Below, in pieces: positions 38,485 to 50,400 of a stretch of DNA of 64,000 nt. Numbering within the stretch: position 1 is the first letter of the stretch; each line of letters starts with the position of its first letter. A model generated the notes under the pieces. That model did not search any database, was not told the origin of the DNA, and saw only the letters and a program-made list of their open reading frames with translations. The position numbers were made by a program, and so were the translations under genes. Source of the stretch: Paraspadella gotoi (lineage: Eukaryota; Chaetognatha); contig CM119265.1 of assembly GCA_051294375.1 (NCBI GenBank), forward strand, positions 14,334,414 through 14,398,413, in the 5' to 3' direction.

Positions 38485-41400
38485 ATGTCAGACAAAACTT
38501 CGCATTTGATCCAGGAGTTTATCTCCAACCTTCGAGGACGCAATGATGAGGTTAGACTCGATAATTAGTAAATTTTGAAGAAATTTTCGTGAGAGATTTG
38601 TCGATTTAGGTGCGAGTCAAAACGGCTCTGGAATTTTCCAAGTATGTCAACGATCAGATACGCGAAGCCACGGAACCGGAAGTGGCTTCTTTTATGAACG
38701 AATTTAGTCAGGTACCGACTTTGTTGGTATTTGTCAAGTTGCGCAAACTAATTTCACGTGTTTTTACTTTGAATAGTCAATGATGGAAATGATCGTGAGT
38801 GACGACATGAATTGGAAAAAGGGCGGCCTGCTCAGTATCATCATTTTGATGGCTGCGGACTGTCGCGATCAGGAGAGCGTCTCCCCAAGGGCCGCCCGCT
38901 ACTCGAATCTCCTTCGAAGACTCCAGGCGGGACCGGATCCTATTCTTCAGGAAGTCGCAGCTCGCGCTATTGGAATGTGCGCTATCGCCAACCAGGTTAT
39001 TTGTTTTACCGATTGTTCATACGTTTTTTTTCTTTTAAATTTTTAAATTTCACTATGACAGACGCTGAAACAAGAGTACGTTGATTGCGAAATAAGGCGT
39101 GCCATAGAATGGGTGGGTGTGGAAGATCAACGGGGGACAAAAGGAGATAGGCAGGCAAGTTTAATTCAGGATTTCCTTTAAAACCGATTTTATATCTGGA
39201 GTATAGCAACAGCTGGGTTGCCTTTGAAGCTCAGCTGGGTGGGGCATATCACCTGTAGGTGTTAGGGGCTCAGTGACGCCACCTGTCACTGGCGCGGTTA
39301 CCCATGGTCGTTAGGACTGTGGGTGGAACGCATGATTGGGATGATGCGTTGCCCCTCTGAGCTATTGGCATTGACTGAATGAAGTCGGAGGTAAGGCGGT
39401 ATGTATTAAGGCGGGCCAGATTTTACATTTTTTACAATATGAAAAAGTCTGAAATTAAAGTCTTTTGTCCTTTTACAACCAAATTGATTTATGATGTTAG
39501 ATTTTAATTAAATTAATTTTCCTCATGCTTGGAAGCATTTTAATATTTAACAATATATAAGAAATGCTTATAAAATATTTTAAAATTTTTAAAAATGGAT
39601 TCTGATAAATATTAAAAAGTTAAATAAAGGTTAATACTACAAATTTTAAAAATTTTAATGATAAATGGCTAAAATTTAAAAAAACTTAAAAAATCATCAT
39701 TATCATCATCATCATTCATTAAATTTTATAGTTTTTGTTAATTTTCATAGACAAATCATTAAAATTTCAAGAAGTTGTAATAATAACCTTCATCTAACTT
39801 TTTAAACTCTATCAAAATCCGTCCAAAAAAATTAAAAATTATTAAAATATTTTTTTGAATTTATATTATTTGGATAATATAAAATAGCTTCCATGTGTTT
39901 AACTATAAGATAAATCTTAATTTTTTTTTAATTTTTACGATTTTTAATAAACACATTAATAATATTTATACCGGACTTCTGTTAGTTTGTAACCTGTTCC
40001 GCCTTAGTATGTATATATACGGCCACATGAGATTTTTTTTTAGGTCTTGAAACGGGTGGTAATTTTTTTTTTTTTTTTTTTTTTGTGCAGTTCGGATGCA
40101 TCATTCTTCGCGAACTGGCAATGATTGTGCCAACTTTTTATTATCAATGGATGAAAACCTTTTTCGACGCCATATTTTTGTCGGCCGTCAGAGACCCAAA
40201 ACCCACGGTCCGAGAACAAGCAGTTTACGCGATAAGGTATTCAACTTTTAAGTGTAAGAAAAAACAAAGCAAACAAACATGTGGGAATGGTTGTATAATA
40301 TTAAGATGATATGAACAAAAAACGAACCGATAGTCTCTCCAAGAAGTGGTTTGTCTTTTTGCCGAGGTCGAGACTTGCATTTGTTACTTGGAGTTTGGAT
40401 AAATCTTTAAGGTTTGAAAGCGTATCCAGATCACATGCCCCAAAGGTGGTGACTACCAAAGGGATGAAACCTACATCGGCTGGTATTTTTCCCTCATACC
40501 ATGGCCAGTTTAGACTGCAGAGCTCGTTCCAAGGGCATAGGAGAGGGATTGATGGATGGTGTGACCAAAACCAAAAGTGAAAAAAATCTAAGGAAAGGCT
40601 CTAAAAATGTATTTCTTTAGAGCTTCTCTTGTGGTCGCCGCCCAAAGAGAAACAAGAGGAGGTCCGAAAGAAGCGCATCACAATGCTCCCATTTGGTTCC
40701 GAAAGTGTTACGACGAGGCGGTGCTGCTTCTCGACGACCACGTCCCGCCACCCGGTTTCAAGGTTTTTGTCCCCTTTGCGTAATAATTTTTAGCTGAAAA
40801 TAATCAGTATCCGTAGCTGTCACTATCAAACGGATAATTGATAATTGATCATCAGGAGGCAATGGGGAAAGACGCGAAACCGACGCCGCGCGACGATCGC
40901 ATTCATGGATATCTTCTGATAATCAACGAGCTTTTTCGACTGGCCAACGTGCGAACGGAAAAGATGAGAATAGAGTTGGAGGAGCAACTTTATCCTCGGG
41001 ACAACGCGGAGCAAAAACCTTTCAAGGGTGGGCGAGTTGTGTTACACACTCTACTCTATTTATAGGAACCCTTATAAAATTCGAAAAACCTACAGATGTG
41101 AGCAAATCCCGTATTCCGTCGTCTTTTTCCGTCCTGTCCTCTGCCTCGACAGAGACTCACAAGACGCCCTCTACCTCGTCGTCCTCTACTTTGAGTGCGG
41201 GTGGTTTTGGCGCCGGCGCCTCATTTTCTACGTCATCCTTTCTGACGACCAGTCAGAGCTTAAGTAGTGGCCTGTTTGGGGCCGCCGCGACTGCCTTAGC
41301 GCTCTCTTCCCCTTCCACTTCCGCCGCGGCCGGCGGCAGTCCCGCAATTCACGGTGCCTCTCCGGGAAGCCTCTCGCTTTTGCAGGTTTTTTAACAAGTG

Positions 41401-44400
41401 CCGCGGAATGTTTCGGTCCCTTTTTGTAAATTTTTTTTTTGGGATTAAACGCTTAGGTGCTTCCTTTTATCGGCTGCCCGTTGCTGACTCCAGCAACTAT
41501 AGAGAGTCGAACATGTCGCTTTCTTCTGGAAGAAAACTTTAGCGACATATGTCAAACCGTGCTTCGACTACGCAACAGCAAGAGCGCGCACGTCCACCTC
41601 ATGTTGATGGAAGTTCTTCCTCGTCTTGCAAGCTTTAAGACCGACACATACGTCAAGGTAAACTTTTTTAAAATTCGTGGTTTTGTGGCATTCTCGATCT
41701 GACCCTCGTCCCGTTTACTTGCCACAGTTTTATTATTGTTTTAACGAGTTTGGATAATCTCGAAGGAGAATATGAAGCTTGAAGAATAGCAATAAAAAAT
41801 TGAGCTCTCGAATCTGATTTAAGAAACTATTTTTAAAATAAATGAATGATGCGATAATCCTTTCTTTTTCGTTGTTTATTGATATTAGAGAAAGCAAAGA
41901 ATTTTGAATTTTTAACAACGATTTTTAATTAATAGTTGGACATGTTTCGGCTTGTTTGCTTCAAGCCTTCATCATATGAATGATGCGATAATCCTTTCTT
42001 TTTCGTTGTTTATTGAAAAATTCAAAATTCTTTGCTTTCTCTAAAATGAATGAATGAATCTTTACTAACTTAGCTCACCGACAAAAGAAAAAACTGTGAA
42101 TTTAAAGGAATAATGTTTTTGTGGTATTTTTAGAAAAAATTCTTATAAAACATCAACAATATTTGTGGTAGTTTCCTCTCGGTTTCACTTCCTCTTCTAC
42201 GCGGAAACGCCGAGCTTTGCATTCTTCGATGACCGCGACGCTGTAGTCCTTTCTCTGATCTCTATTCATCACCTGACCAACGGAGCAAAGCTCATGTTTG
42301 CCAATTAAAAAGTTGAGGAAATATTTTTTTCGATCTAACCTTTTCGTCCTGTTTGTCTTCATGGGCTTCGGTAACGACGAATTGATCCTCCGTCAGATTG
42401 GCATCCGCTTCTTCGCGAGCCCTAGCGGCTGCGTTTTGCCACCTTTTTTATCGATCGAATAAATAGTTGTTGAAACTATGCCAATAACGACAAAAAAACG
42501 CTTTTGCAATACGTGATTCTTGGATTGGGGTAGATGGCGTTCTCAGAATATTCTTGAAAAGAGTGATTAATCGTGTGTTGCACGCCCTCCTCAGAACCGA
42601 GTCGCTCCGAAGCTAATTTCCACTTAAGCTCTGGCTCTTGAGATTTTAGAGCCAGCAAGTCGTCCAACTGAGAGTCGACCTGTTTTTGTTCAAGAAGTTA
42701 AAGAAACCGTTGGCGATATGCTTAAGAGTAAATATAGAAAAGTTAGGACTTTTTTATACAGAAAAAAACAGGTCATGACCGTAGACTTAACTGGACATAA
42801 AATATAAAGAGAAAGAAAGAAAAAGAAATAAAGAAAGAGAGGAAGGAAGGAGAGAGAGAGAGAAAGTGTGAGTGTGTGTTCACGGCCAGAATCCTCGGCC
42901 AAAACGGTGGATCTGCAAAGTGGCTTCGCCACAAAGTATAATTTATTTTTGAAATTGGAACGGCCTATAGAAAAATTATCCATTTTTTTAATAACTAATC
43001 TATCTTGCCCCTGACTTTAGGCGGGCTATGGTGACTTAAGGCCTTATAAAATTTATTTCATTATTGAATGAAAGAACGTGCCTTTTGCATTAGTAGTATA
43101 GTAGGGTGTATTTCTCCTGTCGAGTCCTGAGGTGACGAAGTGTCGACCTTTATCAAATCCTTGATGCTTTTTCTCATCTGTTCGAGCGACCCTGAAGTGG
43201 CGACTTTCGGAGGACTTAAAAATTTTTTGTTGTTTTAATATGTTTTTTACAATGAATATTAGTTTTTCATTATCACTGTTTTTCATAATTAATTTTTTAT
43301 TACTTATACAATCATGTTTTTATTTATAAAACCATATTAAGTAAAAATAATTAAAATTTTTTCAATAGAATTTTGTCAAAACAAATAAACGAAATAATTT
43401 TTTAATAATTATTAATTTTGTGATGTTTAAATTATTATTTTAGCTTTTATTAATATACTGAGTTTAAATAAAATGACACAGATGAAGAGACAGAAGTAAT
43501 TGTTATGAGTTAGTGTCGGAACCGTTCAATATATGCAGTCCCTGAGTGTTTAATCAGGATGTAACATCGTGTTACAGGCGGGTTAAGCGCCTCGTCCGTC
43601 TTAACGGCAAGGCGGCCACCGGGTAAGAACCCCGGACCTTTGTGTTGGGAGGCGAATGACTTGCTTTCAGCACTAATTGCCGCTGATAAACGGTGGATTT
43701 TAGTCCACCATTCAGATTTTGTGATGATTGTCCCCAAAAATTATAGATCACCTTTTTTAATATTATTTGTATATGTATGAAGCTAAAAATTTAGATATAT
43801 ATTCTCATCATCAAGGTCCATGAAAACTGATGAAGTGATATACCAAATGTTTTGTTTACATTTTATAAACAAAATAATGTTTTTGTAATATTAAAATTAT
43901 AGTATAGTATAGGAAAAATTCTTTTTCTCAGTTGCTGCCTCTTCTGATTGGTCCAAAAACGAGTTGAGGTTGGCAGCGTCTGAGCTGAAAGTAAAATGTC
44001 TGTCTCTCTTTCTCTCTGTTTTTTTTTTTTTTTTTAAATTATCATTAACATCGAACGCGTGATTTTAAATATCGCGGTCGTGCATGTTATCATTTTATCA
44101 TCTTTTTCCTTTTTTTCTCTTTTTTTCTCGCACATTTATTTATTCAATTTCTTCAATTAAATTAAATCAATTAAATTCGTTCAGTTTAATTAATTCAATT
44201 ATTTTTAAATTTATTCACTCAATGCATTTATTTATTATTTAACTCTTTCATTAATTTAAAATAGATAAATTTAAATTTCATGTATTCATTCATTTTATTT
44301 ATTTATATTCATATATTTATTTATTTATTTTTTATATATGTCTAATGCCAAGTTTGTTATGATTTTTTGAGTATCAATGTTTGTCATGGGTCTCAAATTT

Positions 44401-47400
44401 TTTTATGCGATTGTGACGATCCTTATACTTTAAGATTTTTTAGATTTAAATAAACATAAAATTATATACATATATAAAATATTAAAACTAAACTAATATG
44501 GTGGACTAAAATCCACCAACCGTTCATCAGCGGCCATTGGTGCCGGAGGCAAGTCATTTGCCTCCCAACCCAAAGGTCCGGGTTTCTAGCCCGATGGTCG
44601 CCTAGCAGTTAAGAGGGATGGGGCGCTTAACCCGCCTGTAACACGGTGTTACAGCCTGATCCGAAGCTCAGGGACTGCTTATATTGAACGGTTCTGTCTG
44701 TTCTGTCTGTCCCAATTTCATAACAATAATTACTGTCTCTTCACTAAGATTTAATTAAAATTTATGAAATTGGTACAACCAATATAAAAATTATCCATTC
44801 ATTTAATAAATAAGCTATCTTGCCCCTGACTTTGGACAGGCTTTGGTGGTTTAAGGCCTCCATCACTCTTACAAGATAATGACATAGCAGGTCCCTGCAA
44901 GCTTTCAATCAAGACTCTCTCACAGTCCCGTTTATTCACTCCCAGAGTACCTGGCTTCCCTATCAATGAAGTGGAAAATATTTCAAAGAATGTTTCAATT
45001 GTATGAATTGTATATTATAATATATATATATCTATTATAATACCCTCTTGAATCCATCTCTGCCTTGTTTCTCTTTTTTCCCTGTATCGGCTTCACGTCT
45101 TTGGTTTGTAAATCCCAGCTTATGCTTCTCAATGTAATATGAACCTTAAGGGTTAGTGAACATTTGACATAACTGTTAGACACAAACTCTTGTTGGACTT
45201 TTTCACTCTTGATTTCTTTTTGTAAAAGCGTTTAAAAATATAAGCAATATTTGTTTACAAACCTTTCCATTTATATTATTATGTTCTAATCATGATTATT
45301 ATAGTGATGAGCGGGGTTTTCCGTCTCTTGCTCACCTTCTTAGAACATCAATATTGCTGGCGCCAATCAAATTGAATCGCATGCATAAGGTAAGCAAATG
45401 CAAGCATTGGGAAACAATCGGAATAGGCAATGATCTCTCGATGATGGCTAATTAATATTAATACAATCTGTGTGAAAATAAATCTTGGTTATAACATAAT
45501 AATGAAATAATAACTAACTGCAATGTTTCTAAACAAATATTGTTTATATTTTAAAACGCTTTTACAAAAAGAAGTTAAGAGCGACAAAGTCCAACAAGAG
45601 AGTTTGTGCCTAAATTATTAATATAATTCAATTTTAAAGACAATTCTTTTACATCGTTAATAAGGTTGGCCGCGTTATATTTGTCGTGCTCTTGATCGGT
45701 TTCAGTAAGACGCCACTTTTCAATTTCTCGATGCTTCTCCTGACCCTCGTCATCGTAGGCGATGATGTCATTAGAATACCCGGACACGAGAGCGTCGCGC
45801 ATTTCGCGTAGTTGGTCACGTTTACGAACCAGGAGCATATGCTTGTTCTGCAATTTTCCTGTAATGAGAAATTTTTGTTCGAGACAAAAGATGTTTTAAT
45901 TCATTTTAAATTTAGGTATTTCTACCTTTGGTACTTTGTAAAAAAAGTGTGATGTCCTTCTGTTCTTTTAGCCCATAAATTATTTCTTCTACAGACAAGG
46001 CTAAAAAGAATTAGTTATTCAATTTATAGATGGTTTAGATCATTTTCAACTTTTATTGAAGTACTAAAGCTATAAATATATATTTTTAAAATTAAACGAG
46101 GTCACAATTTTGTAAAAGTATATTTGAAATTTAAAAAATAGAGCCATAATAACTACCTCCTGTCATCGATTGGAGAGTTTTCAATGCTTGGTGCATGCTC
46201 TTTTCTAATTCGTCCTTTTTGTCTTCATATTTCATTCTTATTATTCTGTTAAAATATATTAGAAATATCGAAATTAATTATATAGTTCACTAATTAAAAC
46301 ATAATACTTTTTCCGTACTTGTAGGCCAATTTTCTGAGCTTTGGTCCACTTATTGCCTCTGGTCCGTGAGCTTTGTCTTTTATGGTTTTTTTACCTTTTC
46401 CCATCATCGTCGTGAGAGCTTTTCGAGCTCTTTCTTGTTCTTCCCGATCCAGTCCTACAAGACTCAGTTACCTTAATCATTTTACCTCGTTTTTATCTCG
46501 CCTGTCTTGTGCGAGATTTAGGTTTACTTGAGTTTCTTAGTATCGTCGTCGTTGTCATTATTATCACGCTTCTTTACAATTGGATATCGTAAAAGTGTGT
46601 AAATGTAGGAAGCTAAAAAATTAAATACGGTTTCTGATCATTAAGATCTTTTAAAATGATATAAATAAATTTTATTTGGATACAAGTATTTTTTGTTTAA
46701 ATTCCCTTCACATTATTAATAACGGTAATATACAATTTAAAATATAGTATAATATATAGTTCAATTCAATTAATTCAATTTATATTTGAAAAATTATTTA
46801 TTCAATGCTTTCATTTATTTAAATTAAACAATTTAAATTTAATTCATTCATTGATTTCATTTCATTTTTTTTATTCATTCATTCATTCATTCATCAATAA
46901 TTCTTTTTTATCGCATCAATAATTCTTTTTCATAGCATCAATAATTCGTTATCATCGCATCAATAATTCATTATCATCGCATCAATATTTTTTTATAATC
47001 TTATCAATCAATCTTTCGTTATCATCCCATCAATCAATCTTTCGTTATCATCCCATCAATCAATCTTTCGTTATCATCCTATCAATCAATCGTTCGTTAT
47101 TATCCCATCAATCAATCTTTCGTTATCATTGCATCAATAAATATTTCGTTATCATTTCATCAATCAGTCGTTATCATCGCATCAATCATTCGTTTTTCGT
47201 TTTATAAATATTGAGCGATGGATCATTGTGCTTATAAGATTTTTTCATTAATTTTCTTTGTCTGGCGAGATCTCTAAACTTTTAAGATTTTTATTTTATA
47301 TTTTTTTCTCATACCTTCTATTCTGTCGAGGAGATCTTGTGGCATTTTTTCTTTGTGAATTTTCCCTTGAATATTCAATTTCTGTTTCTCAAACTCTCTA

Positions 47401-50400
47401 CGATTTGACAAAGTTTCTGACATCATTTCCTCTGATGCTTTAAATGATTCGTCTCGGAGGTTTGTAGCTTGCACCTTAATTATTTTTCTAATTTGTTAGT
47501 TTAAAGTATAGGTTAAAATAAGATTTATTTTTATTACCTTGATTGTGTACAATTCCCATCGCTCTCTCATAAGCCTGTTTGCTGCTTCCTCCAATCTGTC
47601 GATTTTTCGCAGAAGCAGAACGTTTCCTTTTCTTACAATATATCTGTTAAAATTTTTTTATAAAAAATAAATGAACATTAAATTAAAATAAATGAACATT
47701 AACATTATATTTAATTACTGGCATCTTTTGTAGTGATTTCGGATATTTTCGCTATGTTCAAGCTGCATGCTAAGAAGCTCGTTTTGGTATGTTTTCCGTT
47801 TTATCTGTGATTATACAACACGCATTGATGTTGATGTAAGTGACGTATAAATTCTCTTTAATAAATACCTCTCTCCAAATGGGGTCTTTATTGATAGCTG
47901 TGGTAAAAGCAGTGTATACTTCTATCATGTGCTCCAACTCTTTCTCTTGTTCGTCAACTTTTTTTTGTTTTTTTGCTGTTTGGGATTTAATATTGTCAAG
48001 ACGTTTCTTGAGACCAAGCACATCGTTATCGAGGACTGGTGTAGACCACTTCGCTGAATGGTTTCTGTAAAAAATTTTTAAATGTAAGTTTGTTAATTGT
48101 ATGTTCTTATTTTCTTTCTATTGTAATTATTTTTTTTCAGTAACTATTTAAACTTTTTAATTATTTTTAATAAATTCAAAAGTTAATATTTTATGTAAAC
48201 CGAAAATGTTGACTGGATCTTTTCCATGGTGGGAAAACTATGTCCTTCAAGTGAACTTCTTCTTCCACTTCCAAGTAGTCTTCTCTTTTTTTCTTTATTT
48301 CATAACGTAATTTCCTGACGTGAAGGCCACTGTTTTGTACCTCTTTTTCCCCTGAATTTTGGCAAATACAAGATATTTACTTTCTTGTGAAGTTCGAAGC
48401 CGGTTATTTTAGTGAATTATAAAATGTAAAGTATAAAATAATATTCCTTTATTCGAATTCCTAAATCAATAACAAAGTGAAGCATATAGTCCTATGCAAA
48501 AAAAAAGATCACTCTTAAATCTTAAGTTTTATGCTTATGTTATTACAAATTATAAAATAGTAAATACATATAGATTTTGTCGTGCAAGTTAAAAAAAATT
48601 GGTCCAGCCATTCAAGAAGTATGTCACCCGAAAGATGAGTGGTCAAAAACAAAATGGGGGGGGGGAACATTTTTGATCTGTAAAAAAAACCAAAGCTTGT
48701 TTTTAACCCTTATTTACGGGTATTATGGTGTAGAATTCATACGTGTTAGTTAAAAGAAAATCGATCTAGTCAGTTAAGTGCGATGATAACCATTCTGAGT
48801 AGGTTTAAAAAATTATTGCTTACAAACGGATTACCAAATTTTAGCTAAATTAGTAACAATAGTTTCTTTTTCTATAAATATCATTCAATACAATATATTT
48901 TACAGTGAAGGAATCTAGGGTGATTTATTTTTAAAAAAATTTAGGGTAGCTTCTTTTTTTTTTGTACAGAACTTTAAAAGTCACTAATTTTTTTTTTGCG
49001 CATTGCCTATTATGAAATTATTTAAAATCAACTGCCTTCATTAGCCACAGCCGATCAAATTTAAATGTATACGGCCTTAAACTAGTCTATCATTAGCATA
49101 TTACACGCCTCCGAAGAGATTAAAATTTTTAAGAACGCTAAAAATTCTACCTCTGCCTTTAACTTTTTTAGGCCGTAAACAATTAATAATAGAGACCTAA
49201 TCCCTTCACTGCATTCCAATATCTTCTCTTGATGTCCGCCTTTCCCTTGACAACGTCTATCTCTTCCTCTCCTGTCCAATCGCGCACGGTCGTTTCTTTT
49301 CTCGGCTTCAGATTTCGCTTTACTGGCACTATTTCCTCGGTCGAATCTGGGGCCATAGATTTCCGTGCTGGATCGTAGGTGGACTTAAGGGGGGAGGGGG
49401 AAGCGTGCGCTCGCCCTTCATTGGAAACGTGTATGGCGATATTTAGAATTAACTTACCATTTTACGGTCGTCGAAATTTGCGCTCATTCCCTTTGTTGGG
49501 CGCGATGAATTTCTCGAACTGTGAGCTCTGTTTTTCGATGGGGACCTTGAGCGACGTCCCCCTTGAGCAAATCGCATCGGTGAGGTTAGTCTCATCAACG
49601 GATAGCGCATCTTGGCCTTGAGAGATTCGTAAACCGCCTCTCGTGAATCAGAAGTTGGCGGATAGCGTCGTCGCAAAGGAAAAGTTGGAAGAGATTCGCG
49701 AACGCTCGTATTGGAGATTGGAGTCTTCGTTATTATACGCGTCGTTTTCGAGGCCATTGTCCGTTCCTGTCTTAAACTCGGCAAAACTGCGCCAGTCATT
49801 AAAGACATGGCGTCTCACAGTCCAGAGTTTTCACCCAGTATCAATGCTTAAAACAAACAAGTTTGTTATGTAATTTTATCTTTGTAGAAAGCGTTTCAGA
49901 ATAGTGAACACGATTTAGTTTCCGTGTGTTTTAGTGTTTAAAAGTAGGTAATCGAAATTAGTAAAGATTCCGATAATTAAATAAAAATTTGTCAGCTATT
50001 ATACAGTAGAAAGCAGTTTGTTTTGACTGTCATTTTCTTGTAAATTTGCTAAACATGATATTTCATCTGTTTCAGAAATTTTCCAGCGAGACCATGACGT
50101 ACTTAATCGGCTGTTTGCGACGTGATCGAGAGCGGCCAGCTGCCTTCCGTGCGGTCGGCTTATATGCCATCGCTGTGAAGGCCGAAATCAAACGGCATCT
50201 CCCAAACGTCATGTCAGTCATAAGGGCTTCTCTGCCGACCAGAGAGGCCATTGCCAAAAAATCCCGCGGGGGAACAGCTCACGTTGTCATGGATCCTTCA
50301 GGTATTAAAAAAACATTCACGGAAATCCTAGTATTAGTCATGTAATTTTACCACCCTTGAAATAAAAAGCGTGCTATAGTTTCATTAATCTTCACAGTCA

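Larger units (their letters stand above)
41658..50075. other. mTOR intron 9 (8.4 kb) containing a nested antisense gene and repeats
   Basis: Flanked by exons coding for adjacent mTOR residues (FKTDTYVK and [10 protein letters not shown]), so no mTOR exon is missing inside. It holds the coiled-coil gene (42153-49808, minus), two hairpin-chain elements, an ~85-bp repeat pair, a foldback-like unit at 41842-42050, minisatellites and a 45178-45612 inverted repeat. Confidence 0.85.

Noticed and set aside
44545-44610. tRNA-like B box (GGTTCTAGCCC) inside the hairpin-chain element
   Set aside because: No A box at a proper distance, no cloverleaf, no poly-A tail and the flanks are 4-bp duplications, so a tRNA-derived SINE is not supported.
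45310-45388. Possible plus-strand exon between an acceptor and a GTAAGC donor
   Set aside because: mTOR exons 9 and 10 join without it, and its translation matches nothing known. Mentioned only as a low-interest finding.
49379-49621. Plus-strand frames opposite exons 1-2 of the nested coiled-coil gene
   Set aside because: Shadow frames of the minus-strand coding exons.
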